A stretch of DNA of 64,000 nucleotides from Polyangiaceae bacterium (GTDB lineage Bacteria; Myxococcota_A; Polyangia; Polyangiales; Polyangiaceae). The DNA lies in the NCBI GenBank assembly GCA_020633235.1, contig JACKEA010000001.1, forward strand, positions 1,922,001 to 1,986,000. Direction: 5' to 3'. Under the pieces are notes generated by a model, which was not told the origin of the DNA, ran no database searches, and saw nothing but the letters and a program-made list of their open reading frames with translations. The first letter of the stretch is position 1; each line of letters begins with the position of its first letter. Made by a program: the position numbers and the translations under genes. This document shows, piece by piece, positions 19,641-27,165 of this stretch.

Positions 19641-19752
19641 ACCGCCAAGCCGCCAAGACGAGAGAGAAAACCGCCAAGACGCCAAGGTCGCCAAGCCGAG
19701 AGAGAGAAAACCGCCAGGCCGCCAAGCTCGCCAAACCGAGAGAGAGAGGGGG
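19641..19752 (+). repeat. Tandem CCGCCAAG-type repeat array
   Basis: Three direct units of about 29, 40 and 42 nt, each built from ACCGCCAAG-like 9-mers and ended by GAGAGAGAAA (or GAGAGAGAGGG). The inverted copy at 19828-19861 and a degenerate one at 23537-23568 show it is dispersed. Similar CCGCCAAGACGCCAAG repeats occur between genes in various other bacteria (recollection, not checked). Confidence 0.75.
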
Positions 19753-19827
19753 TTGTGAACGTGGAGGCGACGCATGGAAACGGCGCAAGCGACGCGAAGA
19801 GTCTTCAGCGCTCAGCCCAGGATCTTG

Positions 19828-19861
19828 GTCTCTCTTGGCGATCTTGGCGCCTTGGCGGTTT
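19828..19861 (-). repeat. Inverted copy of CCGCCAAG repeat
   Basis: Contains CTTGGCGATCTTGGCGCCTT then GGCGGTTT, the reverse complement of the array unit at 19670-19709. With that array it can form a long stem around a loop of 75-150 nt. Confidence 0.75.
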
Positions 19862-20245
19862 GACTTCTGCTTGGTCGAGGGTCGCCAAGCCGCTGAAGCT
19901 ACCCTCGGCAGCGGACGACTAACGTCGCTGTCACGCATTAGACGACTGACGGTCGCGCCGCCGTTGCCGCGCGTCGTTCGAGGGCGGGCGCGCGCGGCCT
20001 TCTGAGCCAAGCGACCGGAAGAGCGCAACACGAGACAAGCGCGAACGGACGACAGAATTCGACACCGCGAAGGCGATTTCAGTTGACGAGATTTCGGACG
20101 CTCCGCGCTCTCATTTCGCCGCTCTGGTTCGCACAACGCCCGCGCAGCGCACGTGCGCCCACTGGGCGAGCGTTCGAAACGAAATCGATCTTCGAAGTGC
20201 CCGCGCGCTCGAAAGCGCCTCGAGAGGGCGCTGAAGAAGACGAAA

Positions 20246-20278
20246 TTTCCCGTGGTATGCCAGGGGAAACCACGGGGG
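20246..20278 (+). promoter_or_regulatory. Alternative hairpins over HNH ribosome site
   Basis: Two mutually exclusive stems: TTTCCC (20246-20251) with GGGAAA (20264-20269), or CCCGTGGT (20249-20256) with ACCACGGG (20269-20276). The second buries part of the G-run at 20274-20278 that is the only ribosome-site candidate for ATG 20285; the first frees it. It could be translational control or a DNA palindrome bound by a protein. Inference. Confidence 0.4.
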
Positions 20279-20284
20279 TTTGTC

Positions 20285-21451
20285 ATGTCATCATCCAAGG
20301 CCATTTCCGTAGAACTGTCTGCCACCGAGCGCACTGCGCTCTCCGCACTTCAAGACCTCTCCAATCGCGATCTCTGGTCCAGCGCGGTCGTTGCCAACGC
20401 CGGGCGGCGCAAAGCGATCGCGCACTTGGTCGCGCACCTCGCCGAAATCGACCGACGTGAGCTCGTGTACGACCAGGGCTACTCGTCCATGTACGACTTC
20501 TGCGTGCGTGGCCTGGGGATGAGCGAGGGCACGGCGTATCGGAGCATCGCCGGGGCGCGGGCAGCGCTGTCGTTTCCGGTGGTGCTTTCGCTACTTGCTA
20601 GCGGAGATTTGCACCTTTCCGGGCTTTCGCTCTTGGCTCCGCGACTCACGCAGGACAATCACACTGCGCTCCTGGAAGAAGCCGCCGGCAAGACCAGCGC
20701 GGGGATTCGCGTCGTGCTCGCGCGCTGGTTCCCGAAGCCGGATGTTCCGGACCGGGTCGAGCCCAGTGCCGGGAAAGGGTCGGGGGCCGGCGTGGAACCG
20801 CTTTCGGAAGGGCGCTTCGAGGTGCATTTCAGTGCCGGAGAGAGCCTGAAAGCGAAGCTCGAGCACGCCCAGAATCTGATGAGCCACGTGAGCCGGGAGC
20901 TGGAGGTCGTGGTCGAGCGGGCGCTCGACGCGCTGATTCGCGAGCTGGAGAAGAAGCGCTGGGGCAAGACAGACAAGCCGCGCCGCTCCCGCGGAACGAA
21001 GCCGGGCGAGCCCGGCCGTGCAGCCCGGCGCGAGGTGTACGAGCGCGACGGTGCCCAGTGCTGCTTCGTGTCGGAGTCCGGGGTGCGCTGCACGGCAAGG
21101 GCGTTTCTGCAGTACGACCACATCGAAGCCACCGGCATCGGTGGTGGCGATGGATCCTCCAATGGTCGGATCTATTGCAGAGGCCACAACTTGAACGCGG
21201 CCAAGAAGACCTTCGGCCGCGAGTACGTGGAAGACAGGATTCGCCTTCGTCAGCGAAGGCGTTCAGACACCGAGGACGTTGCGGACGCTGAGGCGCGAGA
21301 GAAGCAAGACAAGCTCCTCTTGGCGCTGACGACTCAGGGCTTCAAGAAGGGCGAAGCCAAGAAGGCGACGGAAACGCTCGCTCGAGAAGCGCGCACCCTC
21401 TCTCTACAAGAGCTGCTTCGGCGCGCCCTGGCGCTGCTTGTTCCGCGATAG
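20285..21451 (+). CDS. HNH endonuclease with RuvA-C-like tail
   Basis: A 388-residue protein of a type with many copies in myxobacterial genomes (recollection). Residues 1-110 are helical (ERTALSALQDLSNRDLWSSAV ... YDFCVRGLGMSEGTAYR). Residues about 245-310 form an HNH nuclease: REVYERDGAQCCF, YDHIEATGIGGGD and GRIYCRGHNLNAAKK, with Cys pairs for zinc. The last 60 residues (LLLALTTQGFKKGEAKKATETLA) resemble the RuvA C-terminal helical domain. ATG 20285 is chosen because the frame upstream reads through the hairpins. The biological role, DNA repair or a selfish element, is unknown. Confidence 0.82.
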   Translation: MSSSKAISVELSATERTALSALQDLSNRDLWSSAVVANAGRRKAIAHLVAHLAEIDRRELVYDQGYSSMYDFCVRGLGMSEGTAYRSIAGARAALSFPVVLSLLASGDLHLSGLSLLAPRLTQDNHTALLEEAAGKTSAGIRVVLARWFPKPDVPDRVEPSAGKGSGAGVEPLSEGRFEVHFSAGESLKAKLEHAQNLMSHVSRELEVVVERALDALIRELEKKRWGKTDKPRRSRGTKPGEPGRAARREVYERDGAQCCFVSESGVRCTARAFLQYDHIEATGIGGGDGSSNGRIYCRGHNLNAAKKTFGREYVEDRIRLRQRRRSDTEDVADAEAREKQDKLLLALTTQGFKKGEAKKATETLAREARTLSLQELLRRALALLVPR

Positions 21452-21459
21452 GCGGGCTG

Positions 21460-21480
21460 ATTCCGCGCCGAATCGACAAG
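21460..21480 (+). repeat. Intergenic palindromic motif, copy 7 (degenerate)
   Basis: ATTCCGCGCCGAATCGACAA then G, nine nt after the HNH stop codon. Confidence 0.55.
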
Positions 21481-21551
21481 CCACCCGACAAAGAGATCGT
21501 CGTTGAGCCGCCGCTTTGCGAGAGAGGACCAACTCAGATGAGCACTGGGGT

Positions 21552-21721
21552 TACAGCGTCTTTCAGAAGCATGGAACAGTGGCGGCGCGGGGTTCTCGGT
21601 TCCCCGCGCGGGGTGTGGGGCGTAGCCCCACCGGGAATACCGGCGAGGCCGGCGCCGGCTGCCTACCGTTCACCTGAGTCGCCGGGCGCCAGCGTGTTAC
21701 GAGTCAATGAAAGCGGCTGTA
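21552..21721 (+). mobile_element. MITE-like element, copy A
   Basis: A 170-nt non-coding element bounded by TA on both sides. Inner ends CAGCGTCTTTCA and (reverse complement of the right end) CAGCCGCTTTCA form a 12-bp terminal inverted repeat. The interior has strong hairpins (GCGCGGGG/CCCCGCGC and GTGGGGC/GCCCCAC). A second copy at 63738-63906 is about 95% alike by eye. TA borders point to an IS630/Tc1-mariner-type transposase acting in trans. It sits 25 nt beyond the stop of the FGE-like lipoprotein. Confidence 0.75.
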
Positions 21722-21746
21722 GTCTGTCATCCAAATTGCGGCGAGC

Positions 21747-22505
21747 TCAGTGTGAGCAGCAACGGAAACCGATGTTGCTGCCGATGTCGTCTCGCTCGGC
21801 GACAGCACTATAGGCGCACGCAAGCTGGATGGAGCTCGAGCCGAAACTCCCACCGCGAAGGCGGCACTTGTCGTACCGCCCATCCGTGCCATCGCACACC
21901 CCCTCCCACTCCCACACGTTCCCGCTGAGGTCGAGCAGCGTCGGGAGTCCGCCTTCGCACTGGCCGGGCTTCGCGGCTCGGGGCTCCGCTCCCAGCGCAC
22001 CATTGCACGCATTGGGATCATAGTGCGTTCCATACGGATACGCCTGGTCGCGCCCGCCCGTGCAAGCCAAATACCAACTGTCAGACTCCCCGGCGTACTC
22101 GCCGTAGGGAAGCTGGGAGTCATCGGTCGCACCGCACAAGCTACGTCCCTTCCACTGGCAGAACGCGGCGGCGTCGCACCAGTCCACGCCCGTCGCCGGG
22201 AGTGCTCCATCGCCGTGATCGCCGCTACTCCAACCGTTTGGAACTAGAGACGTGTTCCACCAGCAGCCGGGGACCGCCGGCTGCGCTGGCGTCGCCGCCA
22301 AGAACTGCCGATAGGCCGAACGCACAACCTCAACCGCATCGATGCAGTAGGGAGCGTCGCCGACATCAACGCGAACGGTGTCCACGCTGCATTCGACGAG
22401 ACCACTCGCGCCAGCGCTTGACTCACTTCCGCCTTGCGGGAGGGGATCGTCCATGACGCGACCGCAACCCCCAACCGCCAGACAAGCGATCAGCGCTAGA
22501 AGCAA
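21747..22505 (-). CDS. FGE-domain (sulfatase-modifying-factor-like) lipoprotein
   Basis: About 252 residues. From TTG 22505 the product starts with a perfect lipoprotein signal peptide (LLALIACLAVGGC). The rest is a formylglycine-generating-enzyme-like domain: APYCIDAVEVVRSAYRQFLA, LPATGVDWCDAAAFCQWKGRSLC, DLSGNVWEW, RGGSFGSSS and GFRCC. In myxobacteria such domains are usually non-catalytic binding modules; the paired catalytic Cys of true FGE are not evident. TTG 22505 overlaps the upstream lipoprotein gene by 10 nt; the frame could extend to 22595 but would hide the signal peptide. Confidence 0.78.
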   Translation of the reverse strand: MLLALIACLAVGGCGRVMDDPLPQGGSESSAGASGLVECSVDTVRVDVGDAPYCIDAVEVVRSAYRQFLAATPAQPAVPGCWWNTSLVPNGWSSGDHGDGALPATGVDWCDAAAFCQWKGRSLCGATDDSQLPYGEYAGESDSWYLACTGGRDQAYPYGTHYDPNACNGALGAEPRAAKPGQCEGGLPTLLDLSGNVWEWEGVCDGTDGRYDKCRLRGGSFGSSSIQLACAYSAVAERDDIGSNIGFRCCSH

Positions 22506-23425
22506 ACAGGATCGCTCGGGACCACCGGCAGCTTCGAGCTTCCTATTGAGGCCGGAACGAACGACACAGCTGCTCCAATCGACACGTATCCACATTTTCC
22601 CGATCCTTCGAGGCGCGAATCCGCGTAGGGCGTGGCGAAATCATCGAACCAGGTGGGACAAAGGTTCGGATCACCCGCGGCAATGGCTTCATATGCGGCG
22701 TGGGCCAGAGGTGCCGGAGAGACGACCCCACCCAGCGTGCCGCGATACTCACCCGTTTCGTCCTGCCAAAAAAGCTCCACGACGGCGTGGTGAACTGTGA
22801 CCCGAGGACTCGGATACTCCGGGCTCAACGGCAAAGTGATCTCGTCGGCGAAGAACGCGAGAGCCCCCGGCCCCCCCCTCGCCGCCGCGTTCGATGTGGG
22901 CGCCTCCCAAACGGCCCAAACGTCAGTGCCGTCGAAGTTCGGCGTCGTCTGGCTAGTAGCCCAGGAAAAGTTGCTCGACTCCGAGGAACCTACTTCGACC
23001 ATCAGGGTCCATGTTCCCGACGCCATTGCCTCGTTCAATGCCGAGCCAACTTGCAGGGACCCTTGGCCGAGTATCGGCAGCAGCACACCGCCAAATACGT
23101 TGTCACGCCCCTCGGCGTCATCCCCAGCCAGCGAAGCCGCGCAAGCATCTGCGCACGCATCGCCGACGCAGCAGTCCAGATCAAAACCGACGGACTCCCA
23201 CTGCCCGCTGTGTTTTGCCGTCCCAAAGTCGATGTGTTTCAGCGCCAAAGTGAGTGGCGGCGGCGTTCTTGGCGCAGGTAGCGGTACCCCGAACGGAGGG
23301 CAGGCATTCAGCGGTCCACTGTCACTCTGTCCCGCGTCTCCAGCGCCGAGCTCGTCTTTGGTCTGGCCACAGGAAAGCACGAACAGCGCAGCGACTGTCG
23401 CCCAACGAGCACGCGCTAGTCCCAT
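22496..23425 (-). CDS. Lipoprotein of unknown function
   Basis: About 309 residues: signal peptide ending at VLSCGQ, acidic linker, then a secreted domain with scattered Cys (DLDCCVGDACADAC) and Trp/Phe-rich beta segments (FNGTD-like, GTLGGVVSPAPLAH). I do not recognise the domain; similar proteins are common as myxobacterial outer-surface lipoproteins. ATG 23425 is preferred over GTG 23434. It overlaps the following FGE lipoprotein, suggesting one transcript. Base composition seems more AT-rich than its neighbours, in line with the accessory look of this zone. Confidence 0.75.
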   Translation of the reverse strand: MGLARARWATVAALFVLSCGQTKDELGAGDAGQSDSGPLNACPPFGVPLPAPRTPPPLTLALKHIDFGTAKHSGQWESVGFDLDCCVGDACADACAASLAGDDAEGRDNVFGGVLLPILGQGSLQVGSALNEAMASGTWTLMVEVGSSESSNFSWATSQTTPNFDGTDVWAVWEAPTSNAAARGGPGALAFFADEITLPLSPEYPSPRVTVHHAVVELFWQDETGEYRGTLGGVVSPAPLAHAAYEAIAAGDPNLCPTWFDDFATPYADSRLEGSGKCGYVSIGAAVSFVPASIGSSKLPVVPSDPVCF

Positions 23426-23536
23426 GTTGACCACCGAAGTCTGAACTCGCCGACGTCGGGATCAAGAGGCGATTCCGGGTCTTTGGGTTGGCCCCAGACT
23501 CCTATCCAGTCTGCGGTCCCCCGAATGTGGGCCTCT

Positions 23537-23568
23537 ATTGGCGCCTTGGCGGTTTGTCTTTTCTCTGG
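23537..23568 (-). repeat. Degenerate CCGCCAAG repeat copy
   Basis: ATTGGCGCCTTGGCGGTTTG plus TCTTTTCTCTGG, related to the unit at 19828-19861 and lying directly at the 3' end of the second FGE-like gene. The remaining 110 nt up to 23425 show nothing clear. Confidence 0.6.
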
Positions 23569-24405
23569 TCACTCGGGATCGGAGCAGCAGCGGAATCCCG
23601 TTTCGGTGCCGTGATAGACGGCGTCGTGGGCGGTCTGGGCGGCGCGGCAGAAGTTCCGGCTCGGCTGCCAGTAGGCGCCCTTCATCGCGGGGCGTACCGG
23701 TGAGGTGCCGTCGATGGCGACCATCTCCTCCAGGTTTCCGGAGAGGTTTCGCACGCCGAAGGGGCTCACGCAGCGAGGGTACGCATCCGAGGGAGCGCGG
23801 CGATCCTTGAGCTTGCCGGCGTCGTCCACGAGATCCGTGTGGTCCGCGTTGCAAGCGGTGGCGTCGCGGGCGAAGCCGTAGGGATATGGGCGCATCTCTT
23901 CGCCCTCGCAGGCGAAGTTCCACTCGCTCTCCTGGCACACGCGCTTGCCCAAGCTGCCGCAGGTCTTCACCGCGTCGTTGAAGCTCTGGTCGTTCTCGGG
24001 CAGCGTGCTGCCAGGCGCGGTGTACTCGTCGCGATCCATGCAGAAGCGGAGCTTCACCCGCTGGGCCGAGCGGCAGGTCGCGGGCTGGGCGTACTGGGCG
24101 CAGCGAAACTCGTGGTAGCGCCCGGGCGGGTCCATCCAGCGCAGGCAGCGCTGCTCGACGTCCGGGCAGTAGCTGCCCTCCACCAGGACCATGTCATCGG
24201 GGCACGCGCTCGGCTCTTCCTTGGCCAAAGTGGCAGGCGCTTCCAGGGTCGCCGCCAGGGTCTGGTCGGAAGTGGGCGCCACGGCACCCACCGGCGTGGA
24301 AAGGTGCGAAAGGTGCACCTTTTGGCTGGTGGGGCCGCGGTCCGCACAGGATGTCAGTCCGCTGATCACCAGCAGCGCGGGAACGAGCAGGGAGGAGCGA
24401 GACAT
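23569..24405 (-). CDS. Second FGE-domain lipoprotein
   Basis: A 278-residue lipoprotein: signal MSRSSLLVPALLVISGLTSC, a 50-residue linker, then an FGE-like domain with CPDDMVLVEGSYCPDVEQRCLRW, RFCMDRDEYT, GKRVCQESEWNFACEGE, NLSGNLEEMV and GFRCCSD. It is a paralogue of the gene 1 kb downstream but with more Cys. ATG 24405 precedes the signal peptide; the frame continues upstream without merit. Role unknown, probably surface binding. Confidence 0.82.
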   Translation of the reverse strand: MSRSSLLVPALLVISGLTSCADRGPTSQKVHLSHLSTPVGAVAPTSDQTLAATLEAPATLAKEEPSACPDDMVLVEGSYCPDVEQRCLRWMDPPGRYHEFRCAQYAQPATCRSAQRVKLRFCMDRDEYTAPGSTLPENDQSFNDAVKTCGSLGKRVCQESEWNFACEGEEMRPYPYGFARDATACNADHTDLVDDAGKLKDRRAPSDAYPRCVSPFGVRNLSGNLEEMVAIDGTSPVRPAMKGAYWQPSRNFCRAAQTAHDAVYHGTETGFRCCSDPE

Positions 24406-24499
24406 CCGGTCTCGCGTGTATCCAACAAACGTTCCATGCGAGCTGCCCGCGTTTTCCTCGTATTGCGAGGGCTCGCTGCTGCTGCCAAGGAGCAGCAAG

Positions 24500-24517
24500 T
24501 GCTGCCCGTAGGCAGCA
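24500..24517 (-). terminator. Terminator-like hairpin after phosphofructokinase
   Basis: TGCTGCC (24500-24506) / GGCAGCA (24511-24517), a 7-bp stem with tetraloop 16 nt past the PFK stop (minus strand). A second stem GCTGCT/AGCAGC lies next to it. Confidence 0.45.
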
Positions 24518-24532
24518 GCAGCTGGGGGCGAT

Positions 24533-25819
24533 TCACCCCGCGTCTGGGCGCAGCAGCACCGGCGGCGGCTCGTCCTCCACCAGGTACTCGAACTGCCGCC
24601 GGAACTCCTCCAGCGAGAGCCCCGCCGTGGCGGCGAACTTGGCGAGCTCGTGGGGATCCTCGAAGTCGTCCCGGCGCAGGCGCAGCATGTAGCGGCGAGC
24701 GATCTTGTAGTGCTCGGTGCTCACGTCGACCATGCGCACCCGCGTGCGCCCGGTCTCGGGATCGAGCATGTCCGTCAGGCCGATGGGCTGGAACTTGGCT
24801 TGCTGGATGGTCACCATGGCGTCGGTGCCGTCTTCCAGCAGGTACTTCGCCGCGCAGTAGCCGAGGTCCCGGGTGTACTCCATGTCGTAGGGGATGGGAT
24901 CCGTGCAGCGCAGCTCGTAGCCGATGTTCTTGGCCACCACGGTGCTCTTGATGCCCATGCCCTTCAGCCGCTCCTGAACCCGGGATTTGAGCAGCTCGCC
25001 GAAGTTCACCTCGGCGATGCGCAGGTTGTCGTGGGCGTCGCGCTCCACGTTGGCCAGCTCTTCCAGATCCTCCGGGTGCAGGCGTTCCACCAAGCCTTCG
25101 GCGAGCACCGCAGTGCCATCGCTGCGGCCGTAGGACTGCCGCTTCACGATGGCGCCGGCGAGGGTGTCCACGATGCGGCCCAGTCGGATGTACTTCTCCG
25201 GGAACTCTTCCGGAATGAGCGTGAGCGTCGCGCCCGCCGCTTTGCCGATGCCGAGAGCGAGGTGGCCGGCCTTGCGACCCATGGCGATGATGAAATACCA
25301 GCGCGAGGTAGTGAACGCGTCTACCTGCAGATCCTTCACGATGCCCACGCCCACGTGCCGCGCGGTCTGAAAACCGAAGGTGGGAATGCTGCCGGGCAGA
25401 TCCAGATCGTTGTCGATGGTCTTCGGCACGTGCACCACGTGGATGCGCCCTTGGGCCTGTTGGCTAAGGCGCAGCGCGGTGAAGGCCGTGTCGTCCCCGC
25501 CGATGGTGATGAGCTTGGAGACGTTCAAGCGCAGCAAGGAGATGACCGTGTTCTCCAAGTGCTTGGGATCTTTTGTTGGGTTGGCGCGGGAAATGCCAAT
25601 GATCGAGCCGCCGCGAAAGTGGATACGGCTCACGCTCTGAATCGTGAGCGGCGTGACGTGGCTGATGTCGCCGTTCATGATCCACTGAAACCCGTCCCGG
25701 ATGCCGACGACGGGCACACCGGAGAGCTGGGCGCGGATCGTGGCGGCGCCAATCACGCTGTTGATTCCAGGGGCGGGGCCTCCGCCCACGACGACGGCCA
25801 TCACATGGGGTTGAGTCAC
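24533..25819 (-). CDS. pfp: Phosphofructokinase, PPi-dependent type
   Basis: A 428-residue group-A phosphofructokinase. Motifs: GGGPAPGIN, IGGDDTA (D110 where ATP enzymes have Gly), PKTIDND (K133 where ATP enzymes have Gly), AMGRKAGHLA, EVNFGEL. By family rules the Asp and Lys pair block ATP and mark pyrophosphate as phosphoryl donor, making the fructose-6-phosphate/fructose-1,6-bisphosphate step reversible. Length fits the shorter PPi-PFK group. GTG start at 25819; divergent from yhaO. No other glycolytic gene is adjacent. Confidence 0.88.
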   Translation of the reverse strand: MTQPHVMAVVVGGGPAPGINSVIGAATIRAQLSGVPVVGIRDGFQWIMNGDISHVTPLTIQSVSRIHFRGGSIIGISRANPTKDPKHLENTVISLLRLNVSKLITIGGDDTAFTALRLSQQAQGRIHVVHVPKTIDNDLDLPGSIPTFGFQTARHVGVGIVKDLQVDAFTTSRWYFIIAMGRKAGHLALGIGKAAGATLTLIPEEFPEKYIRLGRIVDTLAGAIVKRQSYGRSDGTAVLAEGLVERLHPEDLEELANVERDAHDNLRIAEVNFGELLKSRVQERLKGMGIKSTVVAKNIGYELRCTDPIPYDMEYTRDLGYCAAKYLLEDGTDAMVTIQQAKFQPIGLTDMLDPETGRTRVRMVDVSTEHYKIARRYMLRLRRDDFEDPHELAKFAATAGLSLEEFRRQFEYLVEDEPPPVLLRPDAG

Positions 25820-25914
25820 GCGGGCACTATAGCGGGGGCCGGAGCGACCGGACAGGCTATGTCCGGGGGTCGGTGTGACGGGCGCGAGACGGTGGTATGG
25901 AGGCCGTCGGGGTC

Positions 25915-27165
25915 ATGAAGCTCGTCCACGCCGCCGATCTACACCTGGACAGTCCGCTGTCCGGCCTGGAGCGCTACGAGGGCGCGCCCGTGGAGCGCAT
26001 TCGCGGGGCCACGCGGCGTGCGCTGTCGAACTTGGTCCAGCTGTGTCTGGAAGAGGACGCGAAGCTCCTGCTCTTGGCCGGAGATCTCTACGACGGCAGC
26101 TGGAAGGACTACTCCACCGGCCTGTTCTTCTCGCAGCAGATGGCCCGGCTCGCTCGCGAGGGCTGCCGCGTCGCCTGGATTCGCGGCAATCACGACGCCG
26201 CCAGCCAGATCACGCAGCATTTGGTGCTTCCCGAAGGCGTCACCGAGCTGCCTTTCAAGAAGCCGGGGACCGTGCGCTACGAGGATCTCGGCATTGCCGT
26301 GCATGGTCAGGGCTTCAAGACGCGAGAAGTGACCGAGCGGCTGGCCGAAAGCTATCCGGAGCCCGAGCCCGGGGCGTTGAACATCGGTCTGTTGCACACC
26401 TCCCTCAGCGGCCGTCCCGGACACGCGCCCTACGCGCCGTGCACGGCGGACATGCTTTCCCATCGCGGCTACGACTACTGGGCGCTCGGGCACGTCCACG
26501 CCCGGGAGGTGGTGAGCGAACGTCCGTTCATCGTGTTCCCCGGAAACCTGCAAGGCCGGCACGCTCGGGAGACCGGCGACAAGGGCGCCACCGTCGTCAG
26601 CGTGGACGGGCGGCGGGTCGCGGGCATCGAGCACCGCGCCCTGGACGTGGTGCGCTGGGGCCGGCTGGAAGTGAACGCGGCGGAGTGCGCATCGCTGGAT
26701 GACGTGTTGGAGCGGGTGGGAGAGGCGCTGGCGGAGGCACGGGACGACGCCGAGGGGCGGCTCTTGTGTGTGCGTTTGGAGATCACCGGGGCGTCCCGGG
26801 CGCACGCCGAGCTCGAGCGCGATCCGGAGGCGCTCCGCGCCAACGTGTTGTCCATCGCCGGGGACGTGGGCGCGCGGGAGCTGTGGGTCGAGAAGGTGCG
26901 GGTGGAGACCCGGCCGCCTTCGGACTTGTCCCTCGGGGAGGACGTGGTGGGGCAGGTCGCGCGGGCGTTTGCTGCACTGCAAGGCGACGACGCCGCCGTG
27001 GCGGAGCTCGCGGAAGAGCTCGCGCCCCTGTTGCAGAAGCTGCCGGCAGAGCTCAAAAGCGCCGCGGACGGCAGGCGACACGACGATCCGAACGCCGTGA
27101 CACAGGCGTTGGCCGACGCCGAACGCATGGTGCTCACGCTGCTCACGTCCGGAGGTCGTTCGTGA
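25915..27165 (+). CDS. yhaO: SbcD/YhaO-like metallophosphoesterase
   Basis: About 416 residues. Calcineurin-like motifs HAADLHLDSPL, LLLAGDLYDG, IRGNHDA, LLHTSLSG and GHVHARE bind two metals. It is the nuclease partner of the SMC-like ATPase encoded next, and YhaO/YhaN resembles Mre11/Rad50 or SbcCD, acting in DNA end processing. A C-terminal 150 residues would serve capping and ATPase contact. ATG 25915 is preferred (GGAGG at 25899-25903); ATG 25897 is in frame. The stop overlaps the start of yhaN by 4 nt (GTGA). Confidence 0.88.
   Translation: MKLVHAADLHLDSPLSGLERYEGAPVERIRGATRRALSNLVQLCLEEDAKLLLLAGDLYDGSWKDYSTGLFFSQQMARLAREGCRVAWIRGNHDAASQITQHLVLPEGVTELPFKKPGTVRYEDLGIAVHGQGFKTREVTERLAESYPEPEPGALNIGLLHTSLSGRPGHAPYAPCTADMLSHRGYDYWALGHVHAREVVSERPFIVFPGNLQGRHARETGDKGATVVSVDGRRVAGIEHRALDVVRWGRLEVNAAECASLDDVLERVGEALAEARDDAEGRLLCVRLEITGASRAHAELERDPEALRANVLSIAGDVGARELWVEKVRVETRPPSDLSLGEDVVGQVARAFAALQGDDAAVAELAEELAPLLQKLPAELKSAADGRRHDDPNAVTQALADAERMVLTLLTSGGRS

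Larger units (their letters stand above)
19531..20284. other. Repeat-rich non-coding stretch upstream of HNH gene
   Basis: This 754-nt gap holds an inverted copy of the intergenic palindromic motif (19583-19602), a direct array of CCGCCAAG-type repeats (19641-19752), an inverted copy of the same repeat (19828-19861) and, next to the HNH start, a pair of alternative hairpins. Frames across it are open on both strands, but they encode low-complexity repeat products with no homology, so I call no gene. Confidence 0.6.

Noticed and set aside
19641..19752. CRISPR array
   Set aside because: Units differ in length, are contiguous without unique spacers and no cas gene is near.
19540..20334. 264-codon minus-strand frame across the repeat zone
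   Set aside because: It translates the CCGCCAAG repeats and motif copies, has no homology and no plausible start.
21552..21721. Integron attC site or tRNA-like element
   Set aside because: No attC core sites or integrase, and no cloverleaf; TA borders and inverted ends fit a MITE better.
21538..21813. 91-codon plus-strand frame
   Set aside because: It reads through the MITE-like element and into the 3' end of the opposite gene; no ribosome site or known domain.
23505..23530. Motif-like GGTCCCCCGAATGTGGGCC upstream of the lipoprotein at 23425
   Set aside because: Only GGTCC agrees with the motif; likely chance.
26766..27161. N-terminal extension of yhaN
   Set aside because: Arg/Gly-rich shadow of yhaO; Walker A spacing and GGAGG support GTG 27162.
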